A stretch of DNA of 64,000 nucleotides from the NCBI GenBank assembly GCA_964467925.1, contig CAYXSX010000001.1:248001-312000 (forward strand), given 5' to 3'. This document shows positions 52,601 to 59,192 of this stretch, one piece after another. The DNA comes from CAYXSX01 sp964467925 (GTDB lineage: Bacteria > Pseudomonadota > Alphaproteobacteria > Micavibrionales > Micavibrionaceae). Under the pieces are notes generated by a model. It did no database searches. It was not told where the DNA came from and was given only the letters and a program-made list of their open reading frames with translations. Positions within the stretch are counted from its first letter, which is position 1, and every line of letters begins with the position of its first letter. The position numbers were made by a program, and so were the translations under genes.

Positions 52601-52927
52601 GCCACAGGCGGCACATGTTCTTACCTCAAGGAAAACGGTATCGAAGCCAAGCGCATCAACAAAGTGATGGAAGGCCAGCCGCATATTCTGGACGCTATTA
52701 TCAACGGTGAGATCAAGCTGATGATCAACACGACGACGAAATCAGCGCAAGCCGTGGCCGATGGCAACAATATCCGCCGCATGGCATTGATGAACAAAAT
52801 CCCGCACTATACGCTGCTCACAGCCGCCAGTGCCGCTGTTCAAGCCATCCGTGCGATCAAGGATAAGGATATCGAAGTCTCTCCCTTACAGGCCTACTTC
52901 CCACCGAAAAAGAGAGAAGCGGCTTAG
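49634..52927 (+). CDS. carB: carbamoyl-phosphate synthase large subunit
   Basis: Makes carbamoyl phosphate from bicarbonate, ammonia and two ATP. It contains two homologous ATP-grasp halves. The first begins KSIAIIGAGPIVIGQACEFD and includes IIRPSFTLGGTGGGVAYN; the second begins KKVIILGGGPNRIGQGIEFD and includes LVVRPSHVLGGAAMQIVHN. The C-terminal MGS-like allosteric domain (about 950-1090) has PIARDLQEMGFELIATGGTC. At 1097 residues it is full length. Last of the four-gene car operon. Confidence 0.98.
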   Translation: MPKRTDIKSIAIIGAGPIVIGQACEFDYSGAQACKALKEEGYRVVLINSNPATIMTDPEMADATYIEPITPKVVAKILEKERPDALLPTMGGQTALNTALALDKDGTLERLGIELIGAKADVIDKAENRERFKACMDSIGLESPKSAIVHSMEEARKALEETGLPAIIRPSFTLGGTGGGVAYNRSEFEQIVKDGLDASPTNEVLIDESLLGWKEYEMEVVRDKADNCIIICSIENVDPMGVHTGDSITVAPALTLTDKEYQIMRNASLEVLRAIGVETGGSNVQFGLCPDTGRMVVIEMNPRVSRSSALASKATGFPIAKIAAKLAVGYTLDELGNDITGGKTPASFEPTIDYVVTKVPRFAFEKFKGADNLLTTAMKSVGEVMSIGRNFEESLQKAMRSLEKGVHGLTGISVGDPSDEDYEDAILSAMAKPTPQRILYIAEALKHGVSIDRVHEVTKFDKWFLDRIQNIMNAENEMRKGGLPTTPQGWLKYKKLGFSDAQMAQIAGVSEISVRNARHSHKIHPVYKRVDTCAAEIPSATPYMYSCYEGDGFNEPENEIDPSDRKKVIILGGGPNRIGQGIEFDYCCVHAAYALKDAGYETIMVNCNPETVSTDYDTSDRLYFEPLTAEDVIELITAEQQNGEVLGVIVQLGGQTPLKLAPHLLEAGIPILGTDPDAIDLAEDRERFQQLVHKLKLLQPPNGIATSEEQALEIAEDIGFPLVVRPSHVLGGAAMQIVHNMEELENYMGNAVRVSGDKPVLLDRYLKSAIEIDVDALCDGDDVYVSGIMEHIEEAGIHSGDSACVLPPHSLSAKTVKELEKQTIQLAKALNVVGLMNVQFAARKNAETGEDDIYLIEVNPRASRTVPFVAKATGVPVAKIAARLMAGEKLKDFASLLTGMSTTHSAVKAPVFPFNRFPGVEPLLGPEMKSTGEVMGIDKDLAHAIAKSQLAAGTLLPKSGKVFLSVKKDDKAGLLPIARDLQEMGFELIATGGTCSYLKENGIEAKRINKVMEGQPHILDAIINGEIKLMINTTTKSAQAVADGNNIRRMALMNKIPHYTLLTAASAAVQAIRAIKDKDIEVSPLQAYFPPKKREAA

Positions 52928-52971
52928 CATTAAATATTTGACATATTTTTAAGGCGGCACTATAAGGTGCC

Positions 52972-53643
52972 ATGGCAATCACACTCGAAAACATTGAGAG
53001 AGTTTTGGACGATGGGCATCCGAAAGAGTATATTTTCGGTCTTCTTCCCCACACCATGGCAAATCTGGAATCCGGCTTATCTTTATCACAAAGAGCCCGT
53101 GTAATCGCCCAGTTTGGTCATTACGGACAAAAGCGCATTTCCGGCGGTATATATTTTGAACATTGCGAAGAGGTTGCCAGCTATCCTGGCTTTGACGAAA
53201 TAAGAAAGGCTGTCAGCTATCTTCATGATGTAATTCAAAAAACACCTGTAACCGCCGAGCTTTTGAAGCGATTAGGCATGCCGCAGACAGAGGTAATTGA
53301 CGAGGTTGTGGCATTAACCCCAAAGCTATTTATACCCTATTTCGACCATATAGAAGAAATCAATAAGAGGCCTGTAGCCCGTGACGTTAAAATTGCCGAT
53401 AACCGCTGCAATATGGACGCAGACAGAATGCCCGCCGAGTACGTGCCAAGCCCAAAAATCCTGTTCAACTGGCATTTTCAATATCCGCTGAGTATTGCGT
53501 TTATGACAGCAACAAGAAATGGGCTAATTCCGGACACAGACACAATTGTGGATTTTATTGTGAGCAAAAATTGTCCTGAAAAACTTAGAACTCCTCACAT
53601 GCTAAGGGGTTTCACCAGCCATCCCATTCCTGAAGTGGCTTAA
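52972..53643 (+). CDS. SpoT/RelA-like HD-domain protein without synthetase domain
   Basis: A 223-residue single-domain protein similar to the hydrolase part of Rel/SpoT (and to MESH1-type small alarmone hydrolases). Metal ligands appear as His64 (YFEHCEEVA), His85-Asp86 (LHDVI) and Asp143 (VKIADNRCNM). The catalytic Glu-Asp that normally follows HDxxED is Gln89-Lys90 here (HDVIQKT), so hydrolysis of (p)ppGpp is doubtful or altered. It lies 44 bp after carB and before the terminator at 53796, so it may be cotranscribed. The substrate is unknown. Confidence 0.75.
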   Translation: MAITLENIERVLDDGHPKEYIFGLLPHTMANLESGLSLSQRARVIAQFGHYGQKRISGGIYFEHCEEVASYPGFDEIRKAVSYLHDVIQKTPVTAELLKRLGMPQTEVIDEVVALTPKLFIPYFDHIEEINKRPVARDVKIADNRCNMDADRMPAEYVPSPKILFNWHFQYPLSIAFMTATRNGLIPDTDTIVDFIVSKNCPEKLRTPHMLRGFTSHPIPEVA

Positions 53644-53647
53644 AATT

Positions 53648-53746
53648 CACCACAGGGCACACGGAGACCGCAGAGGTTTCACGGAAAGCATAAATAAAAA
53701 ACCTCCGTGCCTTTTCCTCTGTGATCTCCGTGCGCTCCGTGGTGAA
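53648..53746. repeat. CACGGAG-type long inverted repeat
   Basis: Left CACCACAGGGCACACGGAGA and right TCTCCGTGCGCTCCGTGGTG (approximate arms) with inner CACGGAAAG/CCTCCGTG words. Same family as 16434 and 30349, here with GGAG instead of GAAG. Confidence 0.8.
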
Positions 53747-53795
53747 CAATTACAAACTTGACGGTTTGCCGCTTTAAGCTTAAATTATCATTAGT

Positions 53796-53820
53796 CCGCC
53801 TCATTTTTCGAGGCGGTTTT
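53796..53820 (+). terminator. rho-independent terminator downstream of the car operon region
   Basis: Stem CCGCCTC / GAGGCGG, 7-nt loop, followed by TTTTGTGTTTTT. Likely end of the transcript carrying carAB and the SpoT-like gene. Confidence 0.85.
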
Positions 53821-53837
53821 GTGTTTTTACACCCACC

Positions 53838-53933
53838 GTCATTGCGAGGAGCCCCGGATTAAATCCGGGGCGACGAAGCAATCCAGCAATGACGTTTGCA
53901 GCTCTGGATTGCTTCGCATACGCTCGCAATGAC
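53838..53933. repeat. GTCATTGCGAG-type palindromic repeat
   Basis: GTCATTGCGAG ... CGCTCGCAATGAC ends with an inner CCCCGGATTtaaATCCGGGG hairpin and the words AAGCAATCCAG / CTGGATTGCTT. It ends 17 bp before the greA start. Confidence 0.85.
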
Positions 53934-53949
53934 GGGCAGGAGAATTTAA

Positions 53950-54423
53950 ATGGACAAGATACCTGTGACCAAAGACGGTTTTGCGCGGCTCGAGGCCGAG
54001 CATAAAGACCTGAAATCCGTGCAGCGTCCGGCCGTGATTGCCGCGATCGCCGAAGCGCGCGAGCATGGCGATCTGTCTGAAAATGCGGAATACCATGCCG
54101 CACGTGAACAGCAGAGCTTTATCGAGGGCCGTATTCAGGAGCTTGAGGCCGTGCTGGGCCGTGCGCAGGTTATCGATCCTTCCACCATGAGCGGCAATAC
54201 GGTCAAATTCGGCGCCTATGTCACTATCGTTGATGAAGACACCGACGAAGAAGAAAAATGGCAGATTGTCGGCGATTACGAAGCCAACACCGAGGAAGGC
54301 CGCCTGTCTATCTCCGCCCCCGTAGCCCGCGCGCTGGTGGGGAAAACGGTCGGCGATAGCGTAAAGGTTAAAACCCCTAAAGGGGTGCGGAGTTACGAGA
54401 TTCTGGAAGTTAAGTTTAAGTAA
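53950..54423 (+). CDS. greA: transcription elongation factor GreA
   Basis: Rescues backtracked RNA polymerase by stimulating transcript cleavage. N-terminal coiled coil with tip acidic residues: VTKDGFARLEAEHKDLKSVQ, REHGDLSENAEYHAAREQQS (the DxxE catalytic pair), EGRIQELEAVLGRAQVID; C-terminal FKBP-like domain with ISAPVARALVGKTVGDSVKV. 157 residues is normal. AGGAG precedes the ATG. Confidence 0.98.
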   Translation: MDKIPVTKDGFARLEAEHKDLKSVQRPAVIAAIAEAREHGDLSENAEYHAAREQQSFIEGRIQELEAVLGRAQVIDPSTMSGNTVKFGAYVTIVDEDTDEEEKWQIVGDYEANTEEGRLSISAPVARALVGKTVGDSVKVKTPKGVRSYEILEVKFK

Positions 54424-54458
54424 GCCTCCCTACTCCTATAAATTTTTTCATAAAATAA

Positions 54459-54494
54459 TTGACACCCCTCTTTTTTTGTCATAATAAAGAGGGG
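54459..54494 (+). promoter_or_regulatory. sigma-70 promoter overlapped by a dyad
   Basis: TTGACA (54459-54464), 17-bp spacer, TAATAA (54482-54487). A 9-bp inverted repeat CCCCTCTTT (54465-54473) / AAAGAGGGG (54486-54494) starts right after the -35 and spans the -10, suggesting an operator. It would drive the gene at 54531. Confidence 0.6.
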
Positions 54495-54530
54495 CGCGAG
54501 TAACAATTATCTTTAAACAGGACGACAAAC

Positions 54531-55100
54531 ATGAGCAGAGAATCGGGACTGGCACTAAACGAAATTCTGGCCATATACGACAATGGCGAGTCAGCCATGA
54601 GCAACAGAGCTACCGTACTCGCTGTCCTGAAAGGGGGCTTGGAAGCACTTGTTCTTAAAGGCATCAAAGCCACTAACATACGAAACCTGCTTTCACGGCC
54701 TGCTAACGATACGCCTATGATTACATTTACTGAAGCGCGCTTGCCCGACATGCCCCTTGCTCCTAGGCCGCACTCCCTGGTTGTAAATTTTAATAATGTC
54801 GTGTTTTTGCGTGATGCAGGAATACCACAAACCACCCGCATTATTCATACGCATCACCCGGATGACAAACACTTGATCGGCCCCATCGATATTCCGGTAG
54901 ATATTGATATACTGGTAGAAAATCTCGCTCTATGCGGTTTGTCACTAGAAAGACTTACTCGAGAAAGCTATCCCTCTCCGCTTCCACCCGGTGAACTTCC
55001 CTTAGTATTTAGAGTGTCCTCAAATAAGCCCAATGACAATAATTACACAATCATACCGCCCGAAGGTCGCACAATTACGCTCCCTGACTTGGGACTCTAA
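54531..55100 (+). CDS. protein of unknown function with its own strong promoter
   Basis: A 189-residue soluble protein; no family recognised. The N-terminus is helical (SGLALNEILAIYDNGESAMS), the middle contains RIIHTHHPDDKHLIGPIDIP, and the C-terminus is Pro-rich. AGGA lies 8 nt before the ATG. It has a near-consensus promoter with an overlapping palindrome. Its stop codon overlaps the convergent lrp gene by 4 bp. The His-rich HTHHPDDKH segment could bind metal, which is conjecture. Confidence 0.7.
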   Translation: MSRESGLALNEILAIYDNGESAMSNRATVLAVLKGGLEALVLKGIKATNIRNLLSRPANDTPMITFTEARLPDMPLAPRPHSLVVNFNNVVFLRDAGIPQTTRIIHTHHPDDKHLIGPIDIPVDIDILVENLALCGLSLERLTRESYPSPLPPGELPLVFRVSSNKPNDNNYTIIPPEGRTITLPDLGL

Positions 55101-55570
55101 ACCTCCACCGGAACCCCAGGCTCTTCCTTACTACTGCGGATGCACATGGAGGTTTTGACCGAAATCACGTTCGGCGCGGAGGTCAATTCTTTGGCGTGGA
55201 ATTCCTGATAACTTTCCCAGTCTTTCGCCACGATTTTGAGCATAAAATCGATATCGCCCGCCAGCATATGGCACTCACGCACCATATCCATTTTCGCAAC
55301 CAGCTTTTCGAATTTCGTCAGATCAGCTTCGGCTTGCGATTGTAATTTCACCAATGCAAAGACAGTCACGGTAAAGCCCAGCGCGGCCTTGTCCAACTGC
55401 GCGTGATAGCTTTTGATATAACCGTTTTCCTCCAGCGCGCGCACACGGCGCAGACAGGGAGGCGCAGATATTCCGGCGTTTTTGGCAAGCTCTACATTGG
55501 TGATACGGCCATCGGCCTGAAGGTCTTTAAGGATTTTACGATCAATTTTATCGAGTTTGGATCGGCGCAT
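55097..55570 (-). CDS. Lrp/AsnC-family transcriptional regulator
   Basis: A 157-residue DNA-binding protein. Winged HTH (about 5-60: LDKIDRKILKDLQADGRITN, VELAKNAGISAPPCLRRVRA) and C-terminal RAM ligand-binding domain (VRECHMLAGDIDFMLKIVAK). Lrp proteins respond to amino acids. It is divergent from the ELM1 gene with a 116-bp intergenic space that should contain its own binding sites. Confidence 0.94.
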   Translation of the reverse strand: MRRSKLDKIDRKILKDLQADGRITNVELAKNAGISAPPCLRRVRALEENGYIKSYHAQLDKAALGFTVTVFALVKLQSQAEADLTKFEKLVAKMDMVRECHMLAGDIDFMLKIVAKDWESYQEFHAKELTSAPNVISVKTSMCIRSSKEEPGVPVEV

Positions 55571-55686
55571 ATTTCTGATATTTCCTGATTGGGAATCATT
55601 GGGGGAAGTGTTTTAAAAACTCATCGAGTTGGTATAAGCTCACCCGCAGATGGTTTCAAGGGAAAAAGAGTAACTTATCAAAAGAA

Positions 55687-56802
55687 ATGACAAATCTTAT
55701 AGATTTTAAGACATGGATTATTACAGAGGGCATGGCCGGCACGGAAAATCAGTGCCTTGGCGTGGCCGAGGCGCTGGGCGTGAGCCCTGAAATAAAGCGT
55801 ATAAACCTGAACCAGCCATGGAAGATTCTGTCTCCGTACCTTGGTTTCGAGCAATCTTTTACCTTTTCCCCTACCCTCGAAGGTCCGTGGCCTGACTTGC
55901 TTATCTCCTCGGGCCGAAAGGCCATCGCCGCCGCGCGCTATATCAAAAGGCAGAGTAAGGGAAAAACCTTCACCCTCCATATTCAAGACCCGCGCATCAG
56001 CCCCAATCATTTCGACCTTCTGGCCGTACCCGCCCATGATCCGGCGCGCGGGGAAAACGTGATTGTTACCATGGCCTCCCCCAACCGGATTACGAAAGAA
56101 AAACTTGATAAAGCGAGGGAGGAATTCATTACTTTCGAAGCCCTTCCTGCCCCGCGCGTTGCCGTATTGATCGGGGGGAGCAGCAAGGCCTACACCCTCA
56201 CCCCCGCCATCATGGAAACGCTAAGCAAACAGCTCAAAACTCTGGCGGATCAGGGCGTCAGCCTGATGATCACCGCATCGCGACGCACGGGCGCGGAGAA
56301 CGAAAAAATCCTGCGTGATGTGCTTTTCCCTTCCCCTGAAGGAGGAGAACTCAATAAAAAATTCCCCCTCCCTCTGGGTGGGGTAATCTATAAAAAATCC
56401 CCCGCCCTTAAGGGAGGGGGTCAGGGGGAGGGTGTACGGATTTCAGGAGACATCCAACACCCCCACCTTAATCCTCCCCCTCAAGGGGGAGGAAATCAGA
56501 TATTCATCTGGAACGGTGAAGGCGCGAACCCCTATTTCGGCATGCTGGCATGGGCCGACACCATTCTGGTCACAGCCGATAGCGCCTCTATGCTTTCCGA
56601 GGCTTGCACAACCGGAAAACCTGTTTATATGATTAAGCTGGAGGGTGGAGCTCCCCGCATTGCGAAGCTTCACGAAAATCTGATGGCCCATAGTGCCCTG
56701 CGCGTGTTTGACGGCGCGCTGGAAAGCTGGAATTACGCCGCGCTGAACGACAGCGGAAAGATCGCGGACGAACTGCGCCGCAAGTTAAAGATTAAGAATT
56801 GA
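55687..56802 (+). CDS. ELM1 (mitochondrial fission ELM1-like) family protein with repeat insert
   Basis: Member of the ELM1/GT-B-like family common in alphaproteobacteria; bacterial function unknown. Characteristic stretches are WIITEGMAGTENQCLGVAEA, HIQDPRISPNHFDLLAVPAH, AVLIGGSSKAYTL, LMITASRRTG and NPYFGMLAWADTILVTADSA. Residues about 215-270 are Pro/Gly/Lys-rich (PSPEGGELNKKFPLPLGG, SPALKGGGQGEG) and are encoded by repeated CCTCCCCCT-type sequence in frame (56327-56496); without them the protein would have the usual 310-320 residues. It lies upstream of trxB. Confidence 0.87.
   Translation: MTNLIDFKTWIITEGMAGTENQCLGVAEALGVSPEIKRINLNQPWKILSPYLGFEQSFTFSPTLEGPWPDLLISSGRKAIAAARYIKRQSKGKTFTLHIQDPRISPNHFDLLAVPAHDPARGENVIVTMASPNRITKEKLDKAREEFITFEALPAPRVAVLIGGSSKAYTLTPAIMETLSKQLKTLADQGVSLMITASRRTGAENEKILRDVLFPSPEGGELNKKFPLPLGGVIYKKSPALKGGGQGEGVRISGDIQHPHLNPPPQGGGNQIFIWNGEGANPYFGMLAWADTILVTADSASMLSEACTTGKPVYMIKLEGGAPRIAKLHENLMAHSALRVFDGALESWNYAALNDSGKIADELRRKLKIKN
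56327..56496. repeat. CCTCCCCCT/AGGGGGAGG repeats inserted in the ELM1 gene
   Basis: Four G/C-tract palindromic words occur in 170 bp, such as CCCGCCCTTAAGGGAGGGGG and CCTCCCCCTCAAGGGGGAGG. All remain in the reading frame of the host gene. Confidence 0.75.
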
Positions 56803-56821
56803 TTATAAAGGTTTGATATAT

Positions 56822-57787
56822 ATGAGAAAAGAACACAAAACCAAAGTCCTGATTATCGGCTCCGGCCCGGCTGGCTATACCGCCGCCATTTATGCCGCGC
56901 GCGCCAATCTCAAGCCTATTCTTGTGGCCGGGATGCAGCCGGGCGGGCAGCTCACTATCACCACCGAGGTCGAAAACTACCCCGGTTTCGCCGATGTCAT
57001 TCAGGGGCCGTGGCTGATGGAACAGATGAAAGCACAAGCCGTGCATGTGGGCACCGAACTTATCGGCGATCATATCAAGGAAATCGATCTTTCCTCCCGC
57101 CCGTTCAAGGCCGTGGGCGAATCCGGCGATATTTATATCGGCGATACCGTCATCATTTGTACGGGCGCAAAGGCCCGCTGGCTCGGCCTTCCATCTGAAA
57201 AAGATTTTCAAGGGCGCGGCGTTTCCGCCTGCGCCACCTGTGACGGGTTTTTCTTCAGGGGCCGCGAGGTCGCCATTGTCGGCGGCGGTAACACAGCCGT
57301 GGAGGAAGCTTTATTCCTCACCAATTTCTGTTCCAAGGTTACCCTTATTCACCGCCGCGATTCTTTACGCGCGGAAAAAATCATGCAGGAACGCCTCTTC
57401 GCCCATGAAAAAGTAAACGTGATGTGGGACACAATCGTGGAGGAAATTCTGGGCGATGCCACAGGCATGACGGGCCTGCGCCTTAAAAACACCAAAGACG
57501 GCTCCGAAACCGAGCTTAAAGCCGACGGCCTGTTCGTCGCCATCGGCCACGACCCGGCGACCGAGATTTTCAAGGGCCAGATGGACATGGATGAAAACGG
57601 CTATATCCTTACCGCGCCCGATTCTACCGCCACAGAAATTCCCGGAGTTTTCGCTGCCGGCGACGTTACCGACCATGTTTACCGTCAGGCAGTAACGGCG
57701 GCGGGCATGGGCTGCATGGCCGCGCTGGAGGCCGACCGCTTCCTCGCCGCGCAAACCGATTCCAAGGCTCAAGCCGCCGCGGAATAA
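56822..57787 (+). CDS. trxB: thioredoxin-disulfide reductase
   Basis: NADPH-dependent flavoenzyme reducing thioredoxin. FAD site IIGSGPAGYTAAIYAARANL, GGQLTITTEVENYPGF, redox CATC (Cys137, Cys140), NADPH site GGGNTAVEEALFL and the FAD-binding GVFAAGDVTDHVYRQAVTAA. 321 residues is normal. The ATG at 56822 has AAAGG 9 nt upstream; a TTG three codons earlier is less likely. The next gene is a lysR regulator, a frequent alphaproteobacterial neighbour. Confidence 0.96.
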   Translation: MRKEHKTKVLIIGSGPAGYTAAIYAARANLKPILVAGMQPGGQLTITTEVENYPGFADVIQGPWLMEQMKAQAVHVGTELIGDHIKEIDLSSRPFKAVGESGDIYIGDTVIICTGAKARWLGLPSEKDFQGRGVSACATCDGFFFRGREVAIVGGGNTAVEEALFLTNFCSKVTLIHRRDSLRAEKIMQERLFAHEKVNVMWDTIVEEILGDATGMTGLRLKNTKDGSETELKADGLFVAIGHDPATEIFKGQMDMDENGYILTAPDSTATEIPGVFAAGDVTDHVYRQAVTAAGMGCMAALEADRFLAAQTDSKAQAAAE

Positions 57788-57803
57788 ATAATTCACCAAA
57801 GGG

Positions 57804-57865
57804 TTGAGTCCGCGATTTTTAGGGTGTATTACTCTGCTCGCATAGCTCTCATGCATAAATGAGAG
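57804..57865 (+). promoter_or_regulatory. lysR promoter with downstream palindrome
   Basis: TTGAGT (57804-57809), 17-bp spacer, TATTAC (57827-57832). A palindrome CTCTCATgcataaATGAGAG (57846-57865) lies just after the likely start site and may be an autoregulatory site. Confidence 0.5.
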
Positions 57866-57889
57866 TTCTGAAATAGAAAGCGATTAGAG

Positions 57890-58786
57890 ATGGACTGGGA
57901 CAAGCTGAGAATATTTCACGCCGTGGCCGATGCGGGCAGCTTTACCCATGCGGGCGAGGCGCTGAACCTTAGCCAGTCCGCCGTCTCCCGCCAGATCAGC
58001 ACGCTGGAGGAAAGCCTCGGCCTTACGCTTTTCCATCGCCATGCGCGTGGCCTGATCCTGACCGAACAGGGTGAAATCCTCCATAATGCGGCCCGCGATA
58101 TTTTCGACAAACTTGCCGCTATCGAAAGCGAACTGGATGATTCCAATCAACTTCCCGAGGGGCCGCTGCGTATTACCGTGACCGACTTTATCGGCTCGAC
58201 ATGGGTGGTGCCGCGCCTGAAAAAGCTGCGCGAACTTCATCCTGACCTTCAGATCACCATGCTGCTCGACGACCGCCACCTCAATCTGGGCATGCGCGAG
58301 GCCGACGCTGCTATCCGTCTGAAAAAGCCGGAGCAGCACGATTTGATCCAGCGACACTTGACCACGATCCGCTTCCATATCTGCGGCTCGACCGACTATT
58401 TCAAAACCTACGGTTATCCGCAAAGCGTCAAAGACCTGAAGAATCACACACTGATCGGCTACCCGGAGGGCGTGCCCGAACCCTTCACCGACCCGAACTG
58501 GATTTTCCGCACCGCCAGCGTCCGTCCCGACCGTCATAACAATCTTTTGATGATGAATTCCATGTATGCCATTCACCGCGCGGTCAGCTCCGGCGCAGGC
58601 ATCGCCGCCCTGCCCGATTACCTGATCCATGCGGAAAAGAATTTGGAGGTTATCCTTCCCGACGTCCAGCGCCCGCCGGTAGATATGTATTTCGTCTATC
58701 CGGAGGAACGCCGGAATTCCAAACGCATCGCCATTTTCCGCGACTTCCTGCTGGATAACCTGAAATCCGCACCGTTCGAGTCTTAG
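57890..58786 (+). CDS. LysR-family transcriptional regulator
   Basis: A 298-residue regulator with N-terminal winged HTH (DKLRIFHAVADAGSFTHAGE, ALNLSQSAVSRQISTLEESL) and a periplasmic-binding-like effector domain (RITVTDFIGSTWVVPRLKKL). The C-terminal part has HRAVSSGAGIAALPDYLI. It has its own promoter after trxB. Position next to trxB suggests, but does not show, a redox- or lipid-related regulon. Confidence 0.93.
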   Translation: MDWDKLRIFHAVADAGSFTHAGEALNLSQSAVSRQISTLEESLGLTLFHRHARGLILTEQGEILHNAARDIFDKLAAIESELDDSNQLPEGPLRITVTDFIGSTWVVPRLKKLRELHPDLQITMLLDDRHLNLGMREADAAIRLKKPEQHDLIQRHLTTIRFHICGSTDYFKTYGYPQSVKDLKNHTLIGYPEGVPEPFTDPNWIFRTASVRPDRHNNLLMMNSMYAIHRAVSSGAGIAALPDYLIHAEKNLEVILPDVQRPPVDMYFVYPEERRNSKRIAIFRDFLLDNLKSAPFES

Positions 58787-58796
58787 TTCCCTGAAT

Positions 58797-58883
58797 GTCA
58801 TCCTGACACCCGCGAAGGCGGGTGGAAGGATCTCCTTCACACAGACCCCGAGATCCTTCAGGGCTAAAGCCCTTCAGGATGAC
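58797..58883. repeat. GTCATCCTGA-type palindromic repeat
   Basis: GTCATCCTGA and TCAGGATGAC ends; inner GAAGGATCTCC / GAGATCCTTC; additional hairpins CACCCGCgaagGCGGGTG and GGGCTaaAGCCC. Confidence 0.88.
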
Positions 58884-58956
58884 AATGGGAGACCCCGACA
58901 AAATACATGCATAACTAGATATGTATTGTGCGCATACCTGCCTTGTAATAATTCTT

Positions 58957-59113
58957 ATGGCACAGAAATCCGCTAACGCCTATAAGACCGCCATTGGCTT
59001 TTTAGCCAGCCGGATTCGAGGATTTTCCCGCTATTCGGCGCGTCTCCCAAAGACGTAAAACCTCCCTGTTCAACTTACCGGGCCTGATGGTTTCATCAGC
59101 CCGGTATTTTTTT
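58957..59113 (+). ncRNA. candidate small RNA, or leaderless 33-residue cationic peptide gene
   Basis: A TAATAAT hexamer-like sequence (58946-58952) lies 4 nt upstream of ATG 58957, so a transcript could start at or near the ATG. The ATG opens a 33-codon frame (MAQKSANAYKTAIGFLAS, then RIRGFSRYSARLPKT; seven basic and no acidic residues) ending TAA at 59058. A CCTCCC sequence (59061-59066), complementary to ribosome sites, follows, and the unit ends at a strong terminator. No known RNA family was recognised. The upstream -35 is weak. Confidence 0.4.
59076..59113 (+). terminator. strong rho-independent terminator
   Basis: A 13-bp stem with one bulge (TACCGGGcCTGATG / CATCAGCCCGGTA), a 4-nt loop and seven T residues. 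No annotated gene lies directly upstream except the candidate small RNA. Confidence 0.9.
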
Positions 59114-59192
59114 ATCCGCCCTCCTCCTTGGTTGCAGCGCAATATGCGTAACCCTTCTTCAAACCTCTGATTTAGTGTAAAATTATAATAAG

